From positions 1 to 64,000 of the forward strand of contig NW_013546919.1 in the NCBI RefSeq assembly GCF_000711695.1: DNA of 64,000 bases. Direction: 5' to 3'. Made by a program: the position numbers and the translations under genes. The notes under the pieces were generated by a model, which worked only from the letters and a program-made list of their open reading frames with translations, did no database searches and was not told the DNA's origin. Source of the stretch: Tilletiaria anomala UBC 951 (lineage: Eukaryota; Basidiomycota; Exobasidiomycetes; Georgefischeriales; Tilletiariaceae). Numbering within the stretch: the stretch's first letter is position 1; each line of letters begins with the position of its first letter. Shown one piece after another: positions 39,237-53,053 of the stretch.

Positions 39237-41772
39237 CTACTCCTCGTTAGCATCGCCCTCTGCATCGCTCATCGTATGGAATACCTCGATGGCCAACGCG
39301 TTCGCCAGTCCTGGCGTGATGGCTTCCGCATCTTCCAGACTCGCGCGGATCGAATCGATGCTCGCCAGCGCGTCCGGCCGCCCTTGGACAGCCATGGAGA
39401 GCTGTGCGGGACGCACAGAAAGGCACCGCAAGCAGAGGGTTAGCTCTTCGCATTCGGTCTCATCTGCACGAGACAATTCATAGCTTTCAGCAAACTCACT
39501 TGTTCTAGGACGGGTAAAAAGACCGTGTCGAGCGCTGTGACCCTTCGCGCCTCAGGCCGGGGCGGCAGTACTGCTTGCTGCTGATGTGAGTGACGGTACT
39601 GATTATACTGCTGTTGTTGCTCGGCCAACTGTGCACTAGTCCGGGGATCGATCGCGTGGCCGCTACCCTCCTGCTCATGTGCCGAATGAACGCCCGCCCC
39701 TGGCCCTGGCCCCACCCCTGGCCCGGGTCCTGGGCCGGCGCCTACTGGGTCCGAGGCCGCATTCACCACGCCGCCCCCGCCACCGCTGGATGTGCCTCGA
39801 TCATGCATGCTCAGTCGCTCCATGCGCCGCTGCTCCTCTTCGACTCGCCGACCAAGCTCCGCCTCGGCTTTGGCACCTGCCCCTTCTCCAGCTCCCGCCC
39901 CAGGGGTATACAGCCCTGCTTGCGGAGCAGTCAAAGGCGCGCCATAGTCCCAATCGTCGCCAGCCTGCGCGGCAGCCGCATAGTCACTCGCGACCATCCC
40001 ATGGCCAGCATATGTCGCCGCTGAGGACGGCGAGCCTGGTATCGCCGACGCGGCGCCACCCGACCCGGACACAGCGGCGCTCTGCCTGAACGCAAGCGCT
40101 GGCGAACCGTCCGCGAGAGAGCGCGCTGCAGCGGCGCCAAGGCGCACCGTCCCACCTGCAGACCCGGAGCCTGAGCCGGTCGAGGACGTGGAGGTCCCTG
40201 TGCCGAAGCGGTCCGCGCGCAGGCCATGCCCCTGCCCGCCGGACGGGGCGGACGGCAGAGCCTTTTGGTGCGCGTAGTGCGCCGGGGATGGCGACGCAGC
40301 GCCCGAGCCGTTGGCCCTAGCGACGGAGGATGTTCGTTGATGGAGCTGCGGGTGCTGCTGCACCTGGGCCGGTGGCGAGCGCGGTGAAGCTGGGTTCATT
40401 GCTTGTTGGACCCGCGGTGACATCGGTTGCTGCTGCTGCTGTGCTTGCGGGTTTGGTTGATGACTGTACTGCTGCAGACCAGGTGGTCGTTGATACGGAT
40501 TGGTCACGTGAGACTGCTGCTGCAGCAGCGGCGCAGCGGCAGCCGGTCCTCGCGCTGCGACAGTCGCCTTGCGCATCGTACCAAAGTCCCACATGTCCTC
40601 CTCTCCCTCCTCCACTTCGTCCGCCTGGTCCCTCGATTCGTTCGCGTCCTGCCGCTCGCCTCCTTCAGCCCGCCATCGCTCCAGCCTGTCGATCAGCTCG
40701 GTCAGGTAGCCCGACTTCTTAGCGCCCCGGACAAAACGATGCTTGAGCAGTTCTTTGGCATTCGGACGCTGTCGCAGCGACGAAGTGCGCAGTGGAAGCA
40801 GATGTCAGCAGGGGGTTCACAAGCTGCCTTTGCATCTTGGCCGGCACTCACATTCGCTGGATCGCGTTGCAGACACAAGCTAACAAACTCGCGGAACGGC
40901 TTGGAGAACGTCGCCGGCAGCTCTGGTGGTGGATTCTTGGGGATGAGGAAGAGGACCTTCATCGGGTGCAGATCCGCATATGGCGGCTCACCCATGGCCA
41001 TCTCGATGGCGGTAATGCCGAGACTCCAGATGTCCGCCTTGAAATCGTACCCACTCTGCTTGATCACCTCGGGACTCATCCAGTAAGGAGTGCCGACGAA
41101 AGTGTTCTTCTTTGTCATCGTCGCCGTCAGCTGGCCCGAGACGCCAAAGTCGGCCAGCTTGACTTCGCCGGACGAGGTGAGGAGGATGTTGGCAGCCTTG
41201 ATGTCGCGATGTAGCTTGCCTTCTCCATGCAGGTACTCGAGACCTTTGAGCAGCTCGCGCACGACGATCGCAATGTAATCCTCCCTGAATCGGCCTGGCT
41301 TCATCAAGTCCGAGCAGCTGCCGCCGCTGCAGTACTCCATGACGATCCACAAGCTGGTTCCTTTGAGCCACGAGCCATGGTATCTGATTGTCGAACGGAA
41401 AGGGAAACATGTACTTGAGCCACGCGACACGCTGTCATGCCCGCATGCACATCCAAGGAGCACTTACTTGGTGACATAGGCGCTGTCCAGCTGACTAAGA
41501 ATGGCAATCTCTTGTTGGATATCGTCAATCTCATCCTCTGCACTCTCCAGGTCGATGATCTTAATCGCCACCGGCTTGCGCGCGATCTTGGAGAATCCCT
41601 TGTACACCTCTCTGTGTATGGCATAGGCGTCACATTCAGCTCTTGTCATTGTGGGTCACTCGAGCAGCGCGTCCAATACGCACCCAAAGGAGCCTTTTCC
41701 GATCCTGTTTTGCTTGACATAGTATTCTTCGGGGTCGGACCCGCGCGGCGGCGCCTCCTGTAGCGGCAGCAT
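39237..41772 (-). CDS. Ste20-like protein kinase, germinal-centre class III
   Basis: Five minus-strand exons (41684-41772, 41468-41611, 40852-41383, 39500-40768, 39237-39401) encode 732 residues. The kinase domain starts near residue 18: [19 protein letters not shown] with the P loop at 25-32, ATP lysine in VAIK (K47), [20 protein letters not shown] (136-143), DFG (156-158), and [10 protein letters not shown] at the activation segment. It ends near residue 290 ([20 protein letters not shown]). This is the GCK-III pattern shared by Nak1, Kic1, Sid1 and mammalian MST3/4, which act with Mo25-type partners in polarity and septation. The C-terminal 430 residues are rich in Gln, Gly, Pro and Ala. 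The last exon (55 residues, [17 protein letters not shown]) may be a conserved C-terminal helix. Which fungal GCK-III it is cannot be decided here. Confidence 0.94.
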
Positions 41773-42425
41773 TGTTCCCGGTTGGTGGGTTGAGTCGTCA
41801 GTCTATCAAGCTAGATGTGCGAAACATGGGGGGTACTCTATAAACTCACAACCGCCGTGCTCGCGCTGGCCTGTCTTCGTGATAGCAGAGACATGCTGGC
41901 CAATCAAGATGTGTCCGCGTTAGTCGATGTGAACTGTGGATGGTGTGAAGGTGACCGCAATACGCAAACCCCAAACCCCCTTCCCCCTTTGGCAGTGGAA
42001 CACAACCGCGAAGAGACCAGTCGTGTGTCGCAGTGTTGGGTTGAGATCCACGGCCGGCTGAGAGTCGCCGAGGAAGGGGCGAGTTGTTTGCTCGCGCTCG
42101 CTTGTTACGCGACGATCTGCCTGCTGCTTGGTTGCAGAGAGGGGCGAGCAGGAGACCGGACGTGGTGTGCCGTGGCGATCCCTATGTGAGGTGACGAAGG
42201 AGAGGGAGCGATCGAAGCGTCGACGATGTTGCCGCTTGGTTCTGATCGCAAGACTGTTGCGCTTTGCACCACACACTAGAGACGAGAGTGTGACCTGTGA
42301 TTGCCCGCTGACACACACACACGCGCAAACGCACGCCTGTGTGAAACACGCGAGGCAGGCAGTAGCAGTACTACCAACTAAACCTACTGCGACTACGCCT
42401 GCTACTACTACGCCTGCTGCTGCTG

Positions 42426-42458
<33 letters not shown>

Positions 42459-43165
42459 GTGCAAATGAATATAGGGGGAGGATAACAGCGGACGGAATTG
42501 CGTTGATGTCTGAAGAACCCCGGTGAGGCGGCGAGCGCATGGGAAACGGATTGACTGCCGCGGCGGGTGACTTCTGGTCATAGGCGGGGGCTCTCGACTG
42601 AACTCATTGAAAAACATTCAAGTTGCTCGTGCAGCGTGTGCGCGCGCGCGTGCCTCAAGGAGTGCAGATGCCTGGTGGGCAGCCCCGGAATCAGGGGAAA
42701 AGGCCCTCTGGACTCGCCAGTTTGCGCAGCTTTGGTGGGCCATCCCCGCTTCTAGACCAAAGGTATGGGGGAATCTTGCGTCAAACCCACGGAATTGCCC
42801 CATTGAAGGCATTCCCTGCTCAGGTTCCTCCGGATTGGCTTCGTCCGCTGACGGCCATTCGATCGCTGTCACTCGACTCTTGAGCCGTCATCGGGCTCGG
42901 CCTTGAAACGGGACTCATGCTCTTTCGCATTCTCCTCAATCGTCCCTCTGCCTTCAAGACACCATACACAGCACGAAACCCCACGACTTTGAAGCGATTG
43001 GGCTGTCCTGGAAGAACAGGCGGTGCACTTGTTGTCAGCGTAGAACCAGACGTCCCAGTCGACCTCGATCGCCCGCATCTCCTCGGGGTAAGACCCGGGC
43101 TTGCTAGCACATACTTCGCAACTGTCGGATATAGTCTCCATTGGGAGTGGACACTCACATTCAAG
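41773..43165. promoter_or_regulatory. Divergent promoter interval, kinase / Ubc13
   Basis: About 1.4 kb between divergent starts. It contains a TAC trinucleotide run listed separately. A minus-strand frame ending at 42869 whose ATG (43141) lies 25 bp from the Ubc13 start has paired cysteines but no family; it is not called. Confidence 0.45.
42425..42458. repeat. (TAC)n trinucleotide microsatellite
   Basis: About eleven tandem TAC/ACT units, preceded by CTG-type triplets from about 42400. It lies in the shared upstream region of the kinase and Ubc13 genes, about 650 bp and 710 bp from their starts. Confidence 0.95.
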
Positions 43166-44243
<1,078 letters not shown>

Positions 44244-44904
44244 GACTTCGCTGGCTCAGAGGGTGCATGCCAGCCGTTCGCACATCCACATGCAGACGTT
44301 GTCTCCTCTTCGCGATGGGATCAGCTTGCAGCTCGGCCGTCGCGGCCGACGTGTCCAACTCGCACTTGCGCGGTTGGCTGTGCGGAGCGTGCAGGAGCGG
44401 GGGCGAAGCGCAGGCGGAGCAATGTTTGACTGGATATTCACCAGACTGTATCAATAGAGCAGAGCAAAACAAACTTCCATCCTCTGTCCTGTCTCTTGTA
44501 AACGTGTGAGAATTGAGATTGAGCTCCATACAGCAAGCAAAACCTAACCCGCCTAGCAAGTCAACCTAACCTGCCAGGCGGGTACTGCAGCCTTGTGGAC
44601 GCGCCGAGGGTGCTGCGGCACTGGACGACTCTTCGCGAGACACGCCGCGCCGACGCGACCATACGCAACCAACACCTCCGTTTTGGACGCCGTGCTTCCT
44701 TTTTCCATCCTCCCAATCCATCTATGGGCTGCTGCTGCTGCTACTGCCGCTCAGCTCATATCAGCGCGCATCCGACTCATCCTTGACGCGCCGACATCAA
44801 CCCACCGCCCGCGTTCACAGCTTGCCTCGCGGCGTCCAAAAAGCACCGCAAGTGGCCAAAACGACGCGTCTGGCCTAAGCACGCACGCAAGAGAGCCCAA
44901 CACC
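44244..44904. other. Intergenic, Ubc13 3' side / Ask1 promoter side
   Basis: About 660 bp between tandem genes. A short inverted repeat (cccgcctagca at about 44549, tgccaggcggg ending near 44583) could form an 11-bp stem with one mismatch. No gene is seen. Confidence 0.45.
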
Positions 44905-47179
44905 ATGGCGCACCTCCCACGCGCATCGATCTACCCAGGAGGCGGCGCCGCCTCCTCGTCAACCATGCGGCAATCCATGGCGCCTGGTGTCGCTGCTTGC
45001 GGCCCAGGCGCGTTGCAAGGCGGCAGCGGCGGTCCGCAAGGCAGCAGCATCGCTGAGCAAATGTCGCAGATCGACCAGGCCATTACGCTGACGCTGCAGG
45101 AGATCGACGAGAATTTTGCGCGCAGCCATCAAATCATTACCGGACGCATCTTGCCCGCCGTCAAGCACTATGGCGAGTCGAGCTACCGCATCTCGCATGC
45201 TACAAGGGTGAGTATGGGATTGACACTGCAGCATGCAACTTACACGACGGCTTGGTGCTGACATGCTGCCTCCTTTTGCATCTCCAGTTTTGGCGCTTCT
45301 TCTTCGAGACGGCCGCGCAGGTCCAACTCGATATCAATGACAGCAGCAGTGCATATGGCGAGTCTTCTGCTTCGTACGACCGCTCTCGCTTAGAGCAAGA
45401 CGATCTGTCGCCCTTGCCGCACGGCAAGGCCCGTGGTCATAACCATCAAGGCGAAGGCGGAGATGAGAGCAATGCCTCGTTCCCTGGTGACGCGTCGCTT
45501 CTCGCGAACGACTCGCTGTATCAGAGCATGCGCAATACGCGCGTCAGCTCCGCGCCACAACAGAAGCAAGGCAGCACCGGAGAAGAGCCGCGATGGGCCG
45601 ATCTCGAGTCTCCGTACGAGCGCGCGCTGCGACTCGATATCGGACACGAGATGCAGACACAGGGCCACGTTGGTCGCGCGGCACGCGACGCGATATCGCA
45701 CAACCAGGGCCAGAGTGCAGGATATGGTGCACTCGCGCGCGACGTTGCGGAGCTCCGGGTTGACGAGAAAGATGGGGACGATTCATCCTGGGACATTGCC
45801 ACGCCTCCCAAGATCACAAGTGCAGCGGCAGCAGGTGGCGTTCCAAATGCCGTCAAAGCCTCCAGCGGTAACCTGCGCAATGCTGTCCTGCGCAATGCAA
45901 TTAGTGGCACGCCCCCAGTCGCCATTCGGGGCTCCGCACGCAATCCCTTCGCACATTCCGACGCTGTCAACACGCCTGGCAAAGCTCCTACGCTTGGTGA
46001 CGGTGCCCGTTGGAACGGCATTGCGGACTTGCGCAAGACGCCTTTGAACACGAACAAGGCGCAGCAACCGGACAGCTCACTGAACTCGTTCGCGCGTGCG
46101 CTCCACCATTCGCCGCCCGTGACAATGCAGTTCAGTATCCCGCGCAGCAAGTACCTGCGCACGCCAGCTAAAGAGGCAGCGCGCATGGTTGTTGACGACC
46201 TCCTGCGCACCGCGGGCGGGTCGCGCATTGCGCCGCCCTCGTCCGCCTCTGTAGCTACCCGCGAATGCGATAGCCCACGCACGAGGTTCTTGCAGCGCCA
46301 ACAGGCTTCCGCAACGCGTGGTGGCACAGGATCATCACATGAAGCGCCGTCTGCAGCTGGCCGACGAACTGCTCCTGGTACCGGTGCCGCCGTCGTGCGC
46401 TCAGCCGTCATCGGCACGCCGCTGAAGACCAATCGCAGATCCGCACGCGGATCCATGCCGACGCCGCCAACGATCACGCGGCAAGAACAAGGGCTGCCGC
46501 GTATCGGTGAACGTGTTGGAGAGAGCAGGCATGCGACCCCTGCGTCAGCTGCAGGAGCAGGAGGCAGCAGCAGCAAAGCTTCGTCTGCAATGCTCATGGA
46601 TGAGGATGAAGGTGGCGCGGACCCGCCGCAGCTCGGCAGCTACACTGGTTATGTGAGTGCAAAGGTTAGGCTTTTTTCCATGAGCAATTTTTGATTCAGC
46701 TCTGATCGATATATCTACAGGCTGGGCGTGACGATGACGATGACGATTCAGACTCGGACGACGACGATTCAGACTCAGACTCAGATGACGATGGCTTCGC
46801 GCCGCCGATCGCTGCGCCTGCTTCTCTCAGTGGCAACAGAGGAGGAGCATCAGCAGCTCCCGGCAACGACCCGCCCTCGAGCGTGTTGTCCAGCAGCTTC
46901 TCCGCCTTGGCCGTGCAGCAGAGCCTGAAGGATGACACGCTCTTCGGCAGCAAGATGGGTCCCAACCCCTTTGCCAGGGCCGGTAGCGCGTCGTTGTCCG
47001 GTGCAGGTCCCACGAGCGGCTCCGGTCCAGGCGGTGCACCAGTGAGTGGGGCTGGTAGCAAGTTCCAGCCGCTCGGCAATCTCGAGGACATGGGCACCGT
47101 CTATGAGGGCCGGCCCCTCTTTGATCAGGACAAGACGAACACTTGGAGCGCAGAGTCGCCATCGAAAGGCGGGCGATGA
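44905..47179 (+). CDS. ASK1: DASH/Dam1 complex subunit Ask1
   Basis: Three exons, 44905-45207, 45288-46652 and 46721-47179, encode 708 residues in phase. The Ask1 N-terminal domain is clear: IDQAITLTLQEIDENFARSH, RILPAVKHYGESS and, across the splice, FWRFFFETAAQVQLD. A second conserved block, SPPVTMQFSIPRSKYLRTPA, then KEAARMVVDDLL, lies near residue 405. The third exon opens with an acidic Asp/Ser run and ends with DMGTVYEGRPLFDQDK. Ask1 is part of the ring-forming DASH complex that couples kinetochores to microtubules and is a target of mitotic kinases; several SP and TP sites (for example RKTPLN, VNTPGK, IGTPLK) are visible. The intervening sequence is low-complexity. The protein is longer than the yeast Ask1. 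Confidence 0.93.
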
Positions 47180-47464
47180 GTGAGCGATCAATCGCGCGTG
47201 CGTCAGCTTTTAACATCTAGTTCCACCTTCCTTCCCTTTTATTATCACACTCTTCTTATGCATGTATGAATGCTTTCTTGTGTCGCTTTCCTTCGTGAAT
47301 ATCCAAGGGCGATGCTTTAGCTTGTGACGTGATCGTGGTAGAAAGCTCTCATGGCGATACGGCCGAGCGACATGGCAGAGAATGCATGTTTGTGCGTTTG
47401 GTGTGGTGCGTAGAAAGGTACAATGCGGGACGGAGGTTGAAATGTATGAAGAGGCCTAAACATC

Positions 47465-48320
47465 TCATGTGTAGAACTTGCGGTTCTCATTCGGTCCAAA
47501 GAGGTCCATCCTTATCTCGGGTAGCATCTGAAGAAATAAGAAGCCAGATTGAGTGGGCAAGCGTCAGCTGTTATACAGAGCCAACCAGGGGGAAGGGCGC
47601 CGACTGACCTGTTCCTCCAGCAAGCGCAAACGCTCATCGAGTGTGTTATCGACCTTGATCCTGCCTCCGAGGCCAGCGAGGAGAACGCCGCCGGCGGAGT
47701 CCTTCCCCAGGCCCTCCTTGACGTCAACCTCGACCTCTTTCCCGCCGGTCTTCTCGGCGTAGAGACTCTGCGCATCCTTAGCAGCGTCCTGGACCAGTTG
47801 GACATCCTGCACGCGTGCCGAAACGGTCACGCTCGGCTCCATGATGCGCAGCAGGCCCTGCAGGATCAGGTCGCGCAGGAGCGTCGAGTATGCGCTCGGA
47901 TCCGACGTCAACGACGCCAGGCTCGCGCGCGCGCGGTCGAAGAGCGTCTGCAGGTGCGCTTCGCGCGCTTGCAGGATGCGCAACCGGGACTTGTTTGTTG
48001 CAGTCGATTGGGCGCTGATCGAGGAAAGGAGACGGAATAGAGGCGAGGGAGAGGGCTGGTCAGCAAGCGGCCGAACGAACAGCACAGGCGAGAATGGGGC
48101 TTCACATCCTCTGCGACACCTCTGCCTGCTTGGTCTTCTTTTCATGCTGCGCATCAATATTGATCGCCTCCTGCCTGACGATCTTCGCCTTTTCAATAGA
48201 GAACTCCTCGTCGGCCTTGACTTGGATCTCGCGCGCCTTCTCCATTGCTTCCTGCTTGATGAAGGCGACCATCTTCTTCATCTCCGACAGCACCTCATCG
48301 TCGTTCATTGGGCGCGACAT
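47465..48320 (-). CDS. VMA4: V-type proton ATPase subunit E
   Basis: Three minus-strand exons (48106-48320, 47609-48014, 47465-47527) encode 227 residues, the family length. Subunit E is a peripheral stalk of the V1 sector that holds the catalytic head of the vacuolar proton pump. It starts with the typical MSRPMNDDEVLSEMKKMVAF, then a long helix (QEAMEKAREIQVKADEEFSI), the core NKSRLRILQAREAHLQ, LLRDLILQGLLRIMEPSV, and GGVLLAGLGGRIKVDNTLD. The last exon (MLPEIRMDLFGPNENRKFYT) is the usual C-terminus. It is convergent with Ask1; the gap between stop codons is 285 bp. Confidence is very high. Confidence 0.97.
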
Positions 48321-51300
48321 GATGAATTATATGGAGGTTTGGCACGGATGTGTTTGAGCGGATGACAATAAAGGTGTGTGCTGCATCAGGACGAACAAGG
48401 AGTCAGCATGGGGTTCGCGGGTGCGTTGTTCCAACAGAAATTGCGACAGGCTGCCATGGCTCCGAGGTGGGCGAAGCTCGGACTCTCGCTAATACGTGCG
48501 ATAATCGCTTTGCTTCTGGCACAAGCTTCATCGACATTGTTCTCAGCTCAACACTTCTGCCCATTCCGGGTTCTGGCTGCATGCACTGCGCCAACCTCGC
48601 TGCGATCCTCACGTCGTCAAGGCCTGCAGTCATCAGCCGTCCGCATCAGTCCGATCGACGGAGCCAGCAGCATGCACGACAGCGTAGTCTTGAAATTGGC
48701 CTGTACCATCGCCGCTCGCGTGTTGTCCAATATTGAGAACACTCACCAATGAACGGCCGCAGAACGAGGAGGGGGATAGATAGGGTATCGCGACCCGCTG
48801 TAAGTAGACGTTGTGCCTCTCACGAAACCTTGCGCGGCACCGTACCGCCTATGGAAAGCCTGCAGTGACAGTGGTCCTCTCTGGTACAGCCGATGATCCC
48901 TTTACAGCGGCAAGTGGTGGTGATCGTCGAAGGCTGCAACTCCAAGAATGAGTACCACCTACCACTTGTCCAAAACGATCTCCAGGAGAGAACGAGTAGC
49001 ACGCCCTGGCCTCCTGAGCAGCATTGGAACCTACTCCACGCCCGCCAGACTTAGTTTGGATGTTTAGAACTAGTCATCACCAACAAAGTTCTTCAACTCA
49101 GCTTTCCATATCTTTTGCACTCGAAGTGGCCCACAGGCTGCCTCCATCTTTCTTGAATCCTGGCATACAAGTAAAGCCTCCTGAAGGACACGCGTATAAT
49201 GGACGCAGCACTGTGATAACACCCTCAGTTACGCACCGTGTGCGCTGCCATTGCCCCGGATTCTAGGATCTCGCACGTTGCTATGTACCGAGTAGTACTT
49301 TGTCATGACCAATTGCGTTGCGGACTTACGGTAAATTGCATTCTTCAGCAGATTGGCAGGCTGGTATCAGCGCGAAAGTCACCAGCACCTCACAAGTCAC
49401 ATGGGCGCATAAAACACCGCAGCGTTGCCACAGAATGGGAGTGCATCCAGGGATCATAGACGACGACGACAACATACAATGTGCACCCGATACTGAGCCA
49501 TGGGCGCGTGCTGATCATCGTTCCGCCAGTAAGAGCTCTCTACCTTACTGACGTGCACACATCTAGCTGCGCCAGGTGGCAGCGCTTCGACAGGCTCCAC
49601 GAATCAGCGTTGATACCAGCGTTTCTTCCTCGTTGAGAAGGTGGGCCAAGGCGATAGTTGTTCGATGCGTGACCACCTCCGCCATGACGTGCGCTGGAAA
49701 TGATCTCTTTCGCTTGTGTTACACCCCTCATAATGTTTCGGGCCTCTACATCAAAGCCACGCACGTACCGGTCTTGCCAGGAAGTCGCACATCGCCCTGG
49801 CTCACCGCTATTTGCCTACACACGCTGTAAGGGTCACGTTGAGCACCGAGGCGGGCTGCAGAAGGGCCATCATGCATTCAGCGTGCAATCAACCGCCAGC
49901 GATTACCTCCAGCAGTGGACGTTCGCTGGTGTCAAGGCGACCCTTTTCATCAGCGCCTTCATATGGAGAGCATCGTAACGCCAGGGATATCGTATGCCGT
50001 GAGGTACAGTGACGGCGCTATCCGGACTACAGGATGTCCCCAGCAGTGCGTCATGATCTGATGCATGTTCGAAGCGTCACGTCCGCTTCAGGCAAAAATC
50101 TCTCAACGCGGTGCATGTATTGACGACGCGAGTCATTCTTTTTCTATGATACGGCGCAACGTCTCAATTTCACCTTGGTCTTCCAGCGAGACATCTTCTC
50201 TCACCCTCTTGACGCTTTCCCGCGTCGCCACTTACCCATCCGTATCGCCGTGCGTTAACGCTTTCCCCCCAAGGCAGGAGTTGGGAGCAGCCCGCTTCCT
50301 CTCGCTGCGGGTCAGCCACCGATTCCGATATGCGCGGTGATGCCATGCATACTCGGGTACATGTTGCAACGAGGGAGATGCACCCGTTCGCGAACTGGGA
50401 AAGCTCCGATGTCGATATCGACGCAGAGGCTGTGCAAAGATGGGGAAGGGCTCCATTCGACAGTCGACTTCCGCCTCTTGTTTGGGGCTACCGCCCGTCG
50501 ATCATTTGTCGATGAAATGCGACGCTATGCCGAGGATCATGTCGGTGGCATACGAAAAAAGGTACGCATAAGTACCCGCCAAAGGACTCAGACCCGCGGC
50601 GGCATATGTACACGGGATCAACCTGGCTTCTACCTGGCGTGTGAACGAGTCTTCAAGCGAGTCGTCAAGGCATGTATACAGCGCCATGTGCATTTGTTTA
50701 TACATATTCTGCAAGTACAAACAGACTATGGAAGGGGTTGTCTTGCTGTTCGGCTCAACCTGCTGTCGATTGGCTTCGGCTGTAGCGTGGCAGTCGGCGG
50801 TGTGTGCGGGTTAGACTCGAGCCAGCGAGAAGGGCCGCGGCTGTTCCATAATCGCCGACGCACCCACTCGCACAACATACGGCAGTGCGCCTGTCTCCGA
50901 GGCTTTTCCATATTCCCTGGGGAAACACTGATTCAGGGGGTGTTGACATGGCGTCAGGAATGGCGTGCTTCTGCCTCGCGGACAGTGAGACGGAAGCCAA
51001 GCCGATATATCCATCCACCCCCCAAGAAACTCATCCTGATATGGCAAAATTGATAACTCGGCGAGCATGGCAAAATGGTGTGCTTGCGTTTTGGGTGGGC
51101 GAGGGGGTATATATATAGATAGATAGATGATTGACGCCCAGGGTAGTTGTGATTATTGATGTTGTTGCTCTTGCTGCTGCTGCTGGCTGACTACAAGTTG
51201 TATCACTGAACAGAATCGAGCGGACCACCCACCCTTATCTGCATCTCTAGGCAGACCAGCTCATCCTCAGGACAACAGGTATTTATCACCCACCACCTCC

Positions 51301-51369
51301 CATCGCGTCGTTCATCAGCGCTTCTTTTGCCCAGCACGCAAAGAACAGAAAGGAGGTCAAATACACGCC
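48321..51369. other. 3-kb gene-poor interval
   Basis: No gene is convincing in this 3-kb stretch between Vma4 and cystathionine gamma-lyase, which start divergently. The longest frame (50337-51053 plus) shows no familiar motif and has arginine- and cysteine-rich, shadow-like composition. A TATA/GATA simple repeat (tatatatagatagatagatg) lies at about 51109-51129, about 240 bp before the next start. No transposon family was recognised. Confidence 0.5.
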
Positions 51370-52840
51370 ATGGCACCGGTAGCATCAGACTCCCTGCAAG
51401 CAGAAGCCGCACCCGCAGAAGCGGCGTCGGCGCTGAACGGCAAAAAGCACGCCACCGCCAACGGGCACGCACCCGTCCATACCAAGCTCGGCTTTGCAAC
51501 GCGCGCATTGCACGTCGGCTCCGAGCCTTCCAGCGAGACTGGAGCGGTCATCCCCGCCATCAGTCTCAGCACAACCTTCAAGCAGGACGGCGTCGGAAAC
51601 CACAAGGTGAGTTGTGCGATCCTCGCCTAGTGATGGGGCGTTTATTGTGAGAAGCTCGCTAACAGCATTTCCTTTGTTTACTTGCCAGGGCTTCGAGTAC
51701 TCGCGCTCGGGTAACCCAAACCGTGATGCATTTGAGCGCGCCATCGCCTCGCTCGAGGGCGGCGCACACGGCCTCGCGTTCAGCTCTGGCTCGGCGGTAA
51801 CGTCAACGATTCTCTCGTCGCTGCCACCGCACGCACACGTCGTCTCGGTGAATGACGTGTACGGGGGCACGCACCGCTACTTTACGCGCGTCGCCAATGT
51901 CGCGCAACACATCGAGACGACGTTCGTAGACATGGACAGCGACGATGCGCTCGAGCAGCGCCTACAAGACGCCGTGCGCCCGCAAAGCACCAAGCTCGTG
52001 TGGATCGAGACGCCGACGAATCCGACGCTGCGACTCGTCGACATTGCGCGCGTCAGCGCGCTGGTCAAGCGCCTGGCGCCCGACGCGCGCGTCGTCGTCG
52101 ACAACACCTTCCTCAGCCCCTGGTACCAGCAGCCATTAGCGCTCGGCGCCGACATTGTCGTGCACAGCGTGACAAAGTACCTCAACGGCCACTCTGATGT
52201 TGTCATGGGCGTCGCCGTTACCTCCGACGAGGCCGTCGCCGAGCGCCTGCGGTTCCTGCAGAACGCAATCGGCGCCGTACCCTCAGCATTCGACTGTTGG
52301 CTCGCGCTGCGTGGCGTCAAGACGCTTGCAGTCCGCATGAAGCAGCACGGGCACAATGCCCTGCAGGTCGCGCGCTGGCTTGAGAAGAGCACGCTGATCG
52401 AGTCGGTCATCTACCCCGGCCTGCCATCCCACGCGTCGCATGCTATCGCGCGCAAGCAAATCCACCCGCAAGCGGTCGCGCTCAGCGCGGATGGGCCAGT
52501 AGCAGCGGCTGGGCTTGGGCTTCCCTACGGCGGTATGCTCTCCTTCCGCTTCGCCTCCTCGCCGGACTCGGACGTGGCGAGCTCGGCTTTCCTTGCATCG
52601 CTGCGGATCTTCACGCTCGCCGAGTCTCTCGGCGGCGTCGAGTCGCTCGTCGAGCTGCCGAGCAAGATGACGCACGGCGGCCTGACGAACGAGCAGCGCC
52701 GCGCACTCGGCATCGGCCACAATTTTATCCGCATCAGCGTCGGGTTAGAGGAGCCTGCCGACCTCATCGCCGACCTCGAGCAGGCGTTGCTCAAAGCGGC
52801 AAAGGCCAGTGCAGCTGTAGCCGCAGGCGGCGACTGGTGA
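51370..52840 (+). CDS. CYS3: Cystathionine gamma-lyase
   Basis: Two exons, 51370-51606 and 51689-52840, encode 462 residues. It is a PLP enzyme of the Cys/Met-metabolism family. Seen are GFATRALHVGSEP, TGAVIPAISLSTTF, the PLP phosphate-site residues in EYSRSGNPNR, SSGSA, the PLP-ring aspartate in VVVDNTF, and the Schiff-base lysine in HSVTKYLNGH at about residue 242. The C-terminal LAESLGGVESLVELP and MTHGG block matches gamma-lyases better than gamma-synthases. It splits cystathionine to cysteine, 2-oxobutyrate and ammonia in the cytosol. A 45-residue Ala-rich leader precedes the fold. It completes transsulfuration, which starts from the homocysteine produced by the SAHH encoded at 26-27.6 kb. 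Gamma-synthase activity is the main alternative. Confidence 0.92.
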
Positions 52841-53053
52841 TGGTGTGCAACTTCTTTTTGTTATCGTGCTCCCTCGGAGCGCTTGCTCACACTAGCTAAT
52901 TCTTTTATAGACATTATACTTGCATATTCTTCCATGTACTAGTATCCGCCATGGCATTGCAGGGAATATAGGCGCGCTGCTGTCTGTTACGAGTGACCTG
53001 CAGTTCCCATCTCCCCTCCCCTTTCGGCCGCTCTGATCCCGGCTTATCATGAT

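Noticed and set aside
42869-43141. Minus-strand frame with paired cysteines, ATG 25 bp from the Ubc13 start
   Set aside because: No family recognised, and the spacing would leave almost no room for two promoters; kept only as a remote possibility.
45521-46597. Long minus-strand open frame opposite Ask1
   Set aside because: It is antisense to the conserved Ask1 exon and shows only Arg/Ala/Ser composition typical of shadow frames in GC-rich coding DNA.
50337-51053. Plus-strand frame of 238 codons in the empty interval
   Set aside because: Arg- and Cys-rich without any motif; looks random.
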